The position numbers and the translations under genes were made by a program. Shown here one piece after another: positions 6,878 through 13,640 of a DNA stretch of 22,540 nucleotides. How positions within the stretch are numbered: position 1 is the first letter of the stretch; each line of letters opens with the position of its first letter. Under the pieces are notes generated by a model. It searched no databases. It was not told the origin of the DNA and was given only the letters and a program-made list of their open reading frames with translations. This DNA comes from Thermoplasmata archaeon (GTDB lineage Archaea > Thermoplasmatota > Thermoplasmata > Lutacidiplasmatales > UBA184): contig JASHSX010000022.1 of the NCBI GenBank assembly GCA_030040865.1, positions 1 through 22,540 on the forward strand, read 5' to 3'.

Positions 6878-8626
6878 TTACTGCGCGGATCGGGAGCGGA
6901 TCCACGCCTGGACCCGACCCTCGACCTCGCGGAGTCCGATGGCGCCCTCGCCGAGCACGAGATCGTGGAACGCCCGGACGTCGAACCGGGCACCGAGACT
7001 CTGTTCGGCGAGTGATCGCAGCTCCCGGAACTTGAGCTGGCCGATCTTGTAGGCCAGTGCCTGGCCGGGCCAGACGATGTAGCGGTCGACCTCCACCGCG
7101 ATGTTCTCCTCGCTCATGCCGGTGTTCTCGCGGAAGATCCCGATCGCCCGCTCCCGCGACCAGCCGAGCGCGTGCATCCCGGTGTCGACGACGAGCCGGA
7201 GCGAACGCCACATGTCGAAGGTGAGCTGACCGAACTTGGAGTAGGGTTCCCCGTAGAAGCCGAGCTCCTCGCCAAGGCTCTCGGCGTACAGCCCCCACCC
7301 CTCGATGAACGCGGTGGGGCCGGTTTCGCGCCGAAATTCCGGAAGGCCATCGAGCTCCTGGGCGAGCGCGATCTGGAGGTGGTGTCCCGGGACGGCCTCG
7401 TGGAGAGAGAGCGCCTCCATCTCCCACTTGGGGCGGGTGTCGACCCGGTGGGTGTTCGCGTAAAAGTACCCGGCCCGTCCGGTCGCGGGCGCCCCGGGCT
7501 GGTAGTACGCCCCGGGGGACGCCGCTTCGCGATACGCCGGTACCGGCAGGACGCCGTACGGAAGGCGGGGCAATCGACCAAAGACCCGGCTCAGCTGCGG
7601 GTCGGTCTTCTTCCCGATCACGCGGTAGCCGTTCACGAGGTCGTCGGCCGTGGACCAGTAGAACCGCCGGTCGGTGCGCAGCAAGGTATGGAACGCATCG
7701 AGCGAACCGGTGAATCCGGTCCTCCGCATCACGGCCTCCATCTCGGTGCGGAGTCGCGCGACCTCGCGCAGGCCAATGTCGTGGATCTGCTGCGGGCTCA
7801 GCTCCGTGGTGGTGTTGCGGCGGACGAGGTAGGCGTATAGTCGGGCCCCGTCGGGCAGGGACGACGCTCCGACCGATTCGCGGCAGCCGGGAAGGTAGGT
7901 GCGCTCGATGAACTCGAGGAGGCGCTGCAGCGCCGGGACCACGGAGTCGCGGTAGGCCCGTCGCCCCTCCTCCCGAAGGCGCCCTTGCTCGGCGGATCCG
8001 AACGATGGCGGAAGATCCTGGAACGTCGCCAGGATCCCACTCGCGTCGGGATCCGCCGGGATCAAGTTGCGGATTTGATCCGGAACGCCACGGACCGCGA
8101 CACGGGCGGGCGTCACTCCCGCGCGAAGCCCCTCCTCTAGGATCCGCAGGACCCGGTCGATGGTTCCGGAAAGGGCGCGAAGCCGGGCCACGCGGTCGTC
8201 GTAATCCTTCACCGACGATTGGGGCGCGAGTTCGAGAACCTGGGGAGCGGTGAGATGGATTCCGTCCATCTGGTTGATCGGCAGCAGGAGATGCGCGGGC
8301 TCGCCGAGATCGAACGGGACCGGGTCGAATCCGAGCGTGACCCCGGCCCGCGCGGTTTCGACCATTCGGGCATACAGGTCGTAGTTGAATCGGTCCGCCG
8401 CACCGAGCGCGTCCCGGTCGAAGCGGGCGAGCGACGCAGGTAGAGACTCGAGGTGATCGCGGCGGTGTCGCCGGCCCTCCGGAGACTCGTCGGTCCATCG
8501 GTCGTTGAACCCCGGCACCCCCAGGACGGTGGCCAGCTCGGGGTACTCCGAGAGCCACAGCTTCCAGTCTGCGGTCAGGAACGCGCGAAACTCGCGGGAT
8601 GCACGCTCATCGTGCGGGGATTGCAT
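6878..8626 (-). CDS. DUF885-family metallopeptidase-like protein
   Basis: A 582-residue protein of usual length for the DUF885 (PF05960) family of predicted zinc carboxypeptidases. The zinc motif is present as LHEAVPGHHLQ (His409, Glu410, His415), followed by the family's second ligand motif AFIEGWGLYAES (Glu442). Other family landmarks are FNYDLYARMVE near residue 80, YFYANT, DTGMHALGWSRE near 481 and VWPGQALAYKIGQLKF near 519. No signal peptide or membrane segment is visible, so it is probably cytoplasmic and may act on peptides. The ATG at 8626 is about 46 bases downstream of a TATA-like element on the minus strand. It converges on the transposase/M29-like fusion gene with six bases between stop codons. 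The catalytic residues look intact, in contrast to that neighbour. Confidence 0.9.
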   Translation of the reverse strand: MQSPHDERASREFRAFLTADWKLWLSEYPELATVLGVPGFNDRWTDESPEGRRHRRDHLESLPASLARFDRDALGAADRFNYDLYARMVETARAGVTLGFDPVPFDLGEPAHLLLPINQMDGIHLTAPQVLELAPQSSVKDYDDRVARLRALSGTIDRVLRILEEGLRAGVTPARVAVRGVPDQIRNLIPADPDASGILATFQDLPPSFGSAEQGRLREEGRRAYRDSVVPALQRLLEFIERTYLPGCRESVGASSLPDGARLYAYLVRRNTTTELSPQQIHDIGLREVARLRTEMEAVMRRTGFTGSLDAFHTLLRTDRRFYWSTADDLVNGYRVIGKKTDPQLSRVFGRLPRLPYGVLPVPAYREAASPGAYYQPGAPATGRAGYFYANTHRVDTRPKWEMEALSLHEAVPGHHLQIALAQELDGLPEFRRETGPTAFIEGWGLYAESLGEELGFYGEPYSKFGQLTFDMWRSLRLVVDTGMHALGWSRERAIGIFRENTGMSEENIAVEVDRYIVWPGQALAYKIGQLKFRELRSLAEQSLGARFDVRAFHDLVLGEGAIGLREVEGRVQAWIRSRSAQ

Positions 8627-8667
8627 GAGGGGTTAGCTCCGAACCTGGCGTGTCGCCATTCCCGTGA

Positions 8668-8677
8668 CGTATATGAA
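8668..8677 (-). promoter_or_regulatory. TATA-like element of the DUF885 gene
   Basis: On the minus strand this reads TTCATATACG, centred about 46 bases upstream of the ATG at 8626. With a start site about 25 bases downstream of the element, the leader would be about 20 bases. Confidence 0.5.
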
Positions 8678-8757
8678 CCGCCACGCGGGTGCCGCCGTTA
8701 CGGAAATGGCGTCCGACGGGCGGCGGTCAGGACCTGCCGGGTCGTCGGGTCAGCGAA

Positions 8758-8767
8758 AGGTTAACCT
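8758..8767 (+). promoter_or_regulatory. Palindromic promoter element AGGTTAACCT before the Nudix gene
   Basis: A perfect 10-base palindrome in the 180-base divergent intergenic region, followed by AACC. It is the only A/T-rich element upstream of the Nudix start at 8807, centred about 45 bases from the ATG. It could be the TATA region, a regulator half-site pair, or both. Confidence 0.4.
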
Positions 8768-8806
8768 AACCGAAGTGGGTCCCCCAACCCCTTCGGTGTG
8801 CATACC

Positions 8807-9340
8807 ATGACGACCCCCCTTCGGACCCGGGTGACGGCAGGGACAGCGGTATTTCGCGGCGACCGGATCTTGCTCCTGCATCGATCCCCCAACGCGAAGA
8901 ATCCCGGGTTGTGGGACCTTCCCGGCGGCCATGTCGAGCCCGGGGAGAGCCTTGTCCAAGCGGCTCGACGTGAGACCCGCGAGGAGACCGGGTACGCGGT
9001 CCGGATCCGGGGGCTCTTTGCCGCCGAAGTGTTCAGCGCGATCTCCCGGCGCGGTCGACCTCGGGCCGAGGTGGGCGTCTTTTTTCACTGCGCGGCGCCC
9101 AGCGGGCGATCCCCCACGATCGACCCGGTCGAACACACCGAGTTCGCGTGGGTCCGTCGGTCGGAACTCGCGTCGTACCCCACCCTACCCCATCTCGCCA
9201 AGACGGTCCAGGCCGCGTTCGACACGCGACGCATCGTGACGCAGGCGATCGGTCCGCGGGCGAATCGCGGGACGAACCGGGGGACGAACGGCGGCACCGG
9301 CCTCGAACCCGGGGCATTGGCCCTGCCGGTTCCGGCCTAG
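8807..9340 (+). CDS. Nudix hydrolase
   Basis: A 177-residue protein with a complete Nudix box at residues 41-63: GHVEPGESLVQAARRETREE then TGY, matching GX5EX7REUXEEXGU, so the metal-binding glutamates are all there. The flanking fold is also visible: RVTAGTAVFRGDRILLLHRS at the start, and FHC..., HTEFAWVRRSEL and PTLPHLAKTVQAAF at the end. Nudix enzymes hydrolyse nucleoside diphosphates linked to another group; the substrate cannot be deduced, but an NTP-cleaning (MutT-like) or nucleotide-sugar role are options. ATG 8807 was chosen over GTG 8798 for its distance from the upstream element. The last 30 residues are a Gly/Asn/Thr/Arg-rich tail with two tandem copies of RGTN, encoded by a 12-base tandem repeat at about 9269-9292; this tail is outside the family core. 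Confidence 0.9.
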   Translation: MTTPLRTRVTAGTAVFRGDRILLLHRSPNAKNPGLWDLPGGHVEPGESLVQAARRETREETGYAVRIRGLFAAEVFSAISRRGRPRAEVGVFFHCAAPSGRSPTIDPVEHTEFAWVRRSELASYPTLPHLAKTVQAAFDTRRIVTQAIGPRANRGTNRGTNGGTGLEPGALALPVPA

Positions 9341-9506
9341 CCGGGACTGGGTTGTCGCCGCTTCGGCGCGGAGCGTCGTAGTTCTGGTCAACGTCGAGCA
9401 CACGCCGCGCCGGATCCTTCGCGTCGCGTAAAACCGCCCGCCGGCTGAAATCGCCATCGGCGGTCTTATTTACCCACCCCCCGCATTTGACGTCGGAGTC
9501 CACGCC
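9341..9506. other. Intergenic region upstream of the tetraspan gene, with TATA-like CTTATTTAC
   Basis: 166 bases without a supported gene. The only features seen are the small hairpin at 9356-9368 and the A/T island CTTATTTAC at 9465-9473, about 38 bases before the ATG at 9507, taken as that gene's promoter. Open minus-strand frames here lack recognisable protein content. Confidence 0.45.
9356..9368 (+). terminator. Short hairpin after the Nudix gene
   Basis: CGCCG-CTT-CGGCG forms a perfect 5-bp stem 16 bases after the stop codon at 9340. No T-tract follows, so termination activity is only a possibility. Confidence 0.25.
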
Positions 9507-10349
9507 ATGGGTTTCTCCAAGTCCGGACCCTACTCGGCGGAGGAGCCTCCGCAGGAGCGGGAGTTGCCGGATCTCCTCTCCAACCAGACGATCGGGGAGG
9601 AACGGCCGCTCGCCCGACCCCCTCCGTACATTCCCCACACTCCTGCGGGCCAGCCCCTCCCCCGACGGTTCCGACGCCGACCACCCGCGTGGCCGTCGTT
9701 GTTCCTGCTGGTCGGAGTCGCCCTCGTCGTCGGGTCGCTGGTGAGCGGATGGTGGATGCTGTCGGTGCAGGAGCCCAACAGCGGCGGGACGGTCGTCTAC
9801 TCGTTCCAGCTCGGCGCCCAGTACTCCGCGTCGTGCACCGGTGGGTCGGATTGTGGGCAGGTTCCGACCGGCAACCTCGCCTACGATGCGCACAATCTCG
9901 CCGCGGTCGGCAACCTCTACGAGGGCGCCCTCGCACTGACGCTGGGTGCGCTGGTCGCGGGGATCGGGGCCGCTGTGCTCGGCCTCGGAAGCACGCTCGG
10001 CTACTGGTCGCGGCGGTCGCTCTTCCTGTTGACGACCCTCCTCATCGTCGTGACGTTCGGACTCCTGCTCGGGGCCACGGTATCGATCGCGGCACTCCAG
10101 CCGGCTGCGATCGCGCAGCAGAACGGCGGGATCGCATCGGCCGGCTCGCCGTCGCCTGCGAGTTCGTTCTGGGGCTCCTGCTCGGGCAACGGGCTGGCCT
10201 CGGGGATCTGTTCGACCGCCTCGGGTTCGATCACCGCCAGTTGGGGCGCGGCGTCGGGTTGGTACCTCGCTCTGGTGGCCGCCTTCGTGGTCCTCGTCGC
10301 CCTAGTCCTACACCTCTACTTGCGGCCGGTCCGCGGCGCCGCGATCTGA
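9507..10349 (+). CDS. Four-helix membrane protein of unknown function with paired loop cysteines
   Basis: I do not recognise this 280-residue protein. A 62-residue N-terminal region rich in Pro, Glu and then Arg (RRFRRRPP) precedes the first membrane helix, predicting a cytoplasmic N-terminus by the positive-inside rule. Likely helices are at about residues 63-85, 137-162, 170-197 and 250-271. The two loops expected outside each hold a cysteine pair, Cys110/Cys116 and Cys225/Cys235, and are rich in Gly, Ser, Ala and Asn, suggesting two disulfide-bridged external loops. This tetraspan layout superficially recalls claudin-like or MARVEL proteins, but no signature was found and I do not propose homology. 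The short C-terminus (LRPVRGAAI) would be cytoplasmic. It has its own promoter; no operon partner is visible. Confidence 0.7.
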   Translation: MGFSKSGPYSAEEPPQERELPDLLSNQTIGEERPLARPPPYIPHTPAGQPLPRRFRRRPPAWPSLFLLVGVALVVGSLVSGWWMLSVQEPNSGGTVVYSFQLGAQYSASCTGGSDCGQVPTGNLAYDAHNLAAVGNLYEGALALTLGALVAGIGAAVLGLGSTLGYWSRRSLFLLTTLLIVVTFGLLLGATVSIAALQPAAIAQQNGGIASAGSPSPASSFWGSCSGNGLASGICSTASGSITASWGAASGWYLALVAAFVVLVALVLHLYLRPVRGAAI

Positions 10350-10363
10350 TCGAGCCGGGGGCA

Positions 10364-10378
10364 CGGGAGATTTTCCCG
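10364..10378 (+). terminator. Hairpin just after the tetraspan gene
   Basis: A 5-bp stem CGGGA/TCCCG with loop GATTT begins 15 bases after the stop at 10349. The four T residues at its 3' side could help archaeal termination, but the structure is weak. Confidence 0.25.
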
Positions 10379-10393
10379 CGACGCTCGTTACTC

Positions 10394-10419
10394 GCTCTAG
10401 CGGGAGGGACCGCAAGAGC
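10394..10419 (+). other. Imperfect 10-bp hairpin between convergent genes
   Basis: GCTCTAGCGG and CCGCAAGAGC pair with a single A-A mismatch around the loop GAGGGA. It lies between two converging genes, so a 3'-end or bidirectional termination role is possible. Confidence 0.35.
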
Positions 10420-10570
10420 CGGGCGACCTTGCAAATCGAGTTCAGCGGAAAGATCCAGCACGAGTAGACGAGTAAGACTTCGCGCTTCCGTTGCAGACTT
10501 CTCCGGGTTTCCGCCCGTCGAACCTTCCCGCCGGATGGTCGTGTCGGCGCGGCCGCAAAGTACCGTTGCG

Positions 10571-11323
10571 CTAGTCCGACACCGCTGCTACGTCGCGCGA
10601 CACCGGGCAAACGCTGGAGGCGAGGCCGCGCCGGTCGCGCACGGGAATGGGTTCTCCATTCTCGAGCCACGACTTGATCGTCGCGGTCACCGGGTCGAAG
10701 GTCTCGAACGCGAGATACGGGATCCCCTGGCGCCGGCAGTACTCTTGCAGGCGACGCCGCGCGAAGACAACGTCGGCCACTTCCGCCGCGTACCGATCGG
10801 TACTGCCGTCACCGACAAACACGGTCGGGGCGCCCGGGCGGGCGTACCGAACCACGACCTGGGCCTTGCAGATCCCACAGATCCGGCAGTCGGGATGCCC
10901 GTGCGGGTACTCGATCCCGAGGCGTGCCGAGTCGACGAGAAGACGCTCCGAAAGGACCGGATACGGGAACCCTTCCCGGTCGAGAACCGGCCGAATGAAG
11001 AAGTCGAGCCCGCCCGACAGAACGGTGACGTCCACGGAGTGACGGAGCAAGAGCGCTGCGAGCTCGTGCGCACCCTCCCGCAGTGGCACCTCTTGGACCA
11101 CGAACTCCCTCATCTCGTCGAGGCGGTCGGCCGGCAGGAGCGCGACCTCGCGGTCCCACGCTTCCCGAAGGGAAATGGAGCCGGCATGGAGGGCCTCGTC
11201 AACTTCCCGCGCCACGCGTGCGCCGTCGGGACAGAACGTCTCGACGAGCAACATCGCCACGTTCGGTCCGACCAGCGTACCATCGAAGTCCAGGAGGACG
11301 CGGAGGCGCGGGGAATTCGCCAT
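10571..11323 (-). CDS. HAD-superfamily phosphatase, MtnX / phosphoserine-phosphatase-like
   Basis: A 250-residue HAD-IB type enzyme with all four motifs: DFDGT (Asp12, Asp14; the nucleophile motif), TVLSGG (Ser103), a Lys within ICGICKAQ (Lys153), and VGDGSTDRYAA (Asp172, Asp176). The ending VVFARRRLQEYCRRQGIPYL followed by FETFDPV matches the 'vFA..gL..yc...gipy..fetF' pattern of the MtnX branch, whose characterised member dephosphorylates 2-hydroxy-3-keto-5-methylthiopentenyl-1-phosphate in methionine salvage. A cysteine cluster CRICGIC (146, 149, 152) precedes the motif-III lysine. No other methionine-salvage gene is in the window, so the substrate is uncertain. The ATG at 11323 begins immediately before the catalytic domain and is about 40 bases from a TATA-like element; the frame upstream is non-homologous and was excluded. 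Confidence 0.82.
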   Translation of the reverse strand: MANSPRLRVLLDFDGTLVGPNVAMLLVETFCPDGARVAREVDEALHAGSISLREAWDREVALLPADRLDEMREFVVQEVPLREGAHELAALLLRHSVDVTVLSGGLDFFIRPVLDREGFPYPVLSERLLVDSARLGIEYPHGHPDCRICGICKAQVVVRYARPGAPTVFVGDGSTDRYAAEVADVVFARRRLQEYCRRQGIPYLAFETFDPVTATIKSWLENGEPIPVRDRRGLASSVCPVSRDVAAVSD

Positions 11324-11358
11324 GGGGATTGAACTCCGTGAGGGCGAAAGGGGCTGAC

Positions 11359-11367
11359 GGATAACAG
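11359..11367 (-). promoter_or_regulatory. TATA-like element of the HAD phosphatase gene
   Basis: Minus-strand CTGTTATCC is centred about 40 bases before the ATG at 11323, in the 157-base gap after the SDR gene. It suggests the phosphatase is transcribed separately from the SDR gene upstream of it. Confidence 0.45.
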
Positions 11368-11480
11368 TTGAGACGCGTCGCGCCGCCTCCCGAGCGGTAG
11401 TCCCGTTGGGCCGGCCCGTCGTTAGGGACGGGGACGTTCGCGGGAGGGCCGATCGAGCGGCGGGCGCATCGTCCCGACCG

Positions 11481-12422
11481 CTACGACTCCGCCCCACGCC
11501 AGTACTCGAGCGAATCCCGTACCGTGCGCTCGAGGGGGTACTCCGGCGCGTACCCGAGGGCGTGTAGGCGGGAGACGTCGGCGCGGTTGTCCGGCTCGTC
11601 CGTCGGTCGCATCAGGGACGGCTCGGCGCGAATGGTGACGGGCACTCTCGCGATCCGCGCGAGCTGGTCCACGAGATCTCGGATCGAGTAGCTCCGCCCG
11701 GCACCGACGTTCACGGCCTTCTCCGGGGTACCCCGTTCCATGATGGTCCATAGAGCACGGGTCACGTCGCGGATGTCCGAGATGTCGCGCTTTGTGTCGA
11801 GGTTTCCGACCGCGATGCTCCCCCCCGTACCGCGGCGCTCGAGGGCGGCGACCTGGCGGGCGAAGTCGTTGAGCGCGTCGCCGGTCTTACCCGGCCCAGT
11901 GGTGCCAAAGAGGCGGGCACGCAGAATCCGGATACCGAAATTCGAGGCATACTGGTAGGAGAGCATGTCCTGGCAGGCCTTCGACACGCCGTACGGGTTC
12001 GTCGGATTCAAGGGAACGTCCTCCGAGATCGGCAACGACTTCGGGATCCCGTACGAAGCGCCCGAGGAGGCCAGCAGCACCCCGTTCTTGGGAGGGTGCT
12101 GTCGGAGTGCTTCGTAAAGATAGATCGTGCCGAGGACGTTGGTCCGGAACGTGTCCTCCGGGTCCGCCCAGGCCTTCTGGGCATACGCCTGGGCCGCCAG
12201 GTGCACGACACCGTCGGCTCGAACCTCCCCCACGATCCGGGATACTTCGGCGACGTTCTGGATATTCATCGGGCGCCATTCGACCCCGGCGGGGGACGGG
12301 AGACGCGTCGCGAGCTCGTCCTCGTGGAGGTACGTCCCGACCACCTCGTAGCCTCGTTCCCGAGCCGACTGGCACAGGTGGCGGCCGATGAATCCCGATG
12401 CCCCGGTGATGAGCAGCCGCAC
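11481..12422 (-). CDS. Extended SDR nucleotide-sugar enzyme, GDP-4-keto-6-deoxymannose reductase-like
   Basis: A 313-residue extended short-chain dehydrogenase. The NAD(P) motif is LLITGASGFIGRHL (Gly7, Gly10, Gly13); the catalytic set is ASSGASYG (Ser119/120) with PYGVSK (Tyr144, Lys148). LFGTTGPGKTGDALNDFARQ, VGNLDTKRDISDIRDVTRAL, AVNVGAGRSYSIRDL and the C-terminal LERTVRDSLEYWR fit the Rmd/GMD subgroup, and the GPG in place of 'sPRRG' together with the ~310-residue length favours the reductase (Rmd) over GDP-mannose 4,6-dehydratase. Such an enzyme would make GDP-6-deoxy sugar (for example GDP-D-rhamnose) for surface glycans, which fits the glycosyltransferases alongside. UDP-sugar 4-epimerase or dehydratase activity cannot be excluded. 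The start is GTG at 12422, placed directly at the Rossmann strand and about 44 bases after a TATA-like element. Its partner dehydratase is not in the window. Confidence 0.82.
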   Translation of the reverse strand: MRLLITGASGFIGRHLCQSARERGYEVVGTYLHEDELATRLPSPAGVEWRPMNIQNVAEVSRIVGEVRADGVVHLAAQAYAQKAWADPEDTFRTNVLGTIYLYEALRQHPPKNGVLLASSGASYGIPKSLPISEDVPLNPTNPYGVSKACQDMLSYQYASNFGIRILRARLFGTTGPGKTGDALNDFARQVAALERRGTGGSIAVGNLDTKRDISDIRDVTRALWTIMERGTPEKAVNVGAGRSYSIRDLVDQLARIARVPVTIRAEPSLMRPTDEPDNRADVSRLHALGYAPEYPLERTVRDSLEYWRGAES

Positions 12423-12461
12423 GGTTCCAACTCCCCCGAACGCCGGCGGGGTACCCGCGGA

Positions 12462-12469
12462 GGATATAG
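12462..12469 (-). promoter_or_regulatory. TATA-like element of the SDR gene
   Basis: Minus-strand CTATATCC lies about 44 bases upstream of the GTG at 12422. It is the sole A/T island near this start. Confidence 0.5.
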
Positions 12470-12592
12470 CTTCCGGGTTCGTGGGAGCGCTGCGACCGGG
12501 GCGGTGGGACCGGTCGTTTCGGCGGTCCGGGTGGGGATGTCCGTACTCCTTGTAATGGACAAAGTCCCACGAAGGGGCATTTCCTCAGGGCC

Positions 12593-12605
12593 AAAGAATA
12601 AAAGG
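12593..12605 (+). promoter_or_regulatory. TATA box of the first DPM1-like gene
   Basis: AAAGAATAAAAGG is the most A/T-rich stretch in the 218-base divergent region and is centred about 42 bases before the ATG at 12641. The rest of that region (12423-12592) shows only the SDR promoter. Confidence 0.55.
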
Positions 12606-12640
12606 AACACCCCGCCATCGTACGCGGCCGGGACCCGAGA

Positions 12641-13582
12641 ATGAACGAACCAATCGGTCTCGAGTCCGGACCCTGGGCAGGTCCCTCGGCGCCGAGTTCG
12701 CTCACACTCTCCATAGTGCTGTCGACGTACAATGAGCGATCGAACCTGCCTCGCCTCATCGACGCGATCCAAACGCTTCCGCTTCCTCCGCACGAGATTA
12801 TCGTCGTCGATGATGGGAGCACCGACGGGACCCGCGAGTATCTGATCGCGCTCGCCCAGACCGACTCCTCCGTCCGAGCCGTCCTACACAACGGCAAACA
12901 GACGCTCACTCCCGCGCAGCGCCAGGGGATTGACGCGGCGCATGGCGACTTTGTGGTGGTCATGGACGCGGACCTCCAGCACCCCCCGGAGGTCGTGCCA
13001 CAGCTCTTGGCGGAGATGGAGGACGGGAAGGATCTGGTCGTCGCGACCCGGTACGGAAGTGGCGGTTCTCCCGGGAACCGGAGCTCGACTCGGGGGATCA
13101 TCTCGCGTCTCGCCATGTTCACCGCCAAAGGTCTGGTGCCCGGAGCCCGTCGCGTGACCGACCCGGTCTCCGGATTCTTCGGCTTCCGTCGGGCCGCGTT
13201 CGGTCGGTTGAACCCCCGATACCGGGGCTACAAGCTCCTGCTCTTCGTTCTCGAGATGTGCCGCCACCGACCGGTCTCGGAAGTTCCGTATCGGTTCCGA
13301 GAGCGCCTTCACGGCCGGAGCAAGATCACGCAGAGCTGGGAGTTCGTTCGGGTCTTTCTCGTCGAGGCGATCCTGGCGCGTCGCGACGGGCCTCGCCTGC
13401 CGACTTCGAGTGCCCCTAGTGCGCGCCCGCGCCCGTACCTGGACTCGGGAGGCGAGACTTCCCTCGCGGCCCGGTTCCCGGCGGCCGCGCACGCCGTGCG
13501 AAGTCTAACACTTCCCGGAGATCGTACCCCGGCGTCCGAAGTGACGTTCGACGGCCCGGCCGCTCCCGAGATCTCGAACTGA
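12641..13582 (+). CDS. GT2 glycosyltransferase, dolichol-phosphate mannosyltransferase (DPM1)-like
   Basis: A 313-residue GT-A fold enzyme. LSIVLSTYNERSNLPRLIDA opens the nucleotide-binding half, IIVVDDGSTDGTREYL carries Asp57/58, and VVVMDADLQHPPEVVPQLL carries the DXD metal motif (Asp109-Asp111). VATRYGSGGSP, TDPVSGFFGFRR and GYKLLLFVLEM match the DPM1/polyprenyl-phosphate sugar synthase pattern. It has no C-terminal transmembrane pair, resembling the soluble catalytic DPM1 class. It would transfer a sugar from a nucleotide donor to a polyprenyl phosphate, giving the lipid-linked donor used by membrane GT-C transferases. About 65 Pro/Ala/Ser-rich residues at the C-terminus extend beyond the family core and may be unstructured. 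It faces a clear paralogue tail to tail (13639-14409). The sugar specificity is unknown. Confidence 0.88.
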   Translation: MNEPIGLESGPWAGPSAPSSLTLSIVLSTYNERSNLPRLIDAIQTLPLPPHEIIVVDDGSTDGTREYLIALAQTDSSVRAVLHNGKQTLTPAQRQGIDAAHGDFVVVMDADLQHPPEVVPQLLAEMEDGKDLVVATRYGSGGSPGNRSSTRGIISRLAMFTAKGLVPGARRVTDPVSGFFGFRRAAFGRLNPRYRGYKLLLFVLEMCRHRPVSEVPYRFRERLHGRSKITQSWEFVRVFLVEAILARRDGPRLPTSSAPSARPRPYLDSGGETSLAARFPAAAHAVRSLTLPGDRTPASEVTFDGPAAPEISN

Positions 13583-13589
13583 ACGCGTG

Positions 13590-13640
13590 AGACGCCCTGA
13601 GAGCTTCCCGGCGGTTCAGGGCCGATGGAGGCTGGCGTCT
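13590..13640. terminator. Nested inverted repeat between convergent glycosyltransferase genes
   Basis: CCCTGA at 13595-13600 pairs perfectly with TCAGGG at 13616-13621; outside it AGACGCC at 13590-13596 is complementary to GGCGTCT at 13634-13640. It fills the 56-base gap between two converging stop codons and could be a shared 3'-end structure. The two stems overlap by two bases, so they would compete in part. Confidence 0.35.

Larger units (their letters stand above)
10350..10570. other. Intergenic region between convergent genes with two hairpins
   Basis: 221 bases between the stop codons of the tetraspan gene (plus) and the HAD gene (minus). CGGGA-GATTT-TCCCG at 10364-10378 lies 15 bases after the plus-strand stop. 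GCTCTAGCGG at 10394-10403 pairs with CCGCAAGAGC at 10410-10419 around a 6-base loop with one A-A mismatch. I see no tRNA T-arm signature, and the minus-strand open frame here looks non-coding. Confidence 0.5.

Noticed and set aside
6681..8558. Long minus-strand frame of 625 residues over the DUF885 gene
   Set aside because: Its sequence is Arg/Pro/Gly-rich without any motif, while the overlapping frame has full DUF885 motifs.
9269..9292. Tandem 12-base repeat as a possible regulatory repeat
   Set aside because: Two copies only, inside the Nudix coding tail (RGTN twice); noted as part of that gene instead.
9341..9506. Possible tRNA or other structured RNA in the gap
   Set aside because: No T-arm GTTCRA consensus, acceptor-stem pairing or anticodon arm could be assembled on either strand; the same check failed in the other gaps.
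10308..10670. 120-residue minus-strand frame in the gap between convergent genes
   Set aside because: It contains a mildly protein-like stretch but overlaps both flanking genes, has no promoter and no recognisable family.
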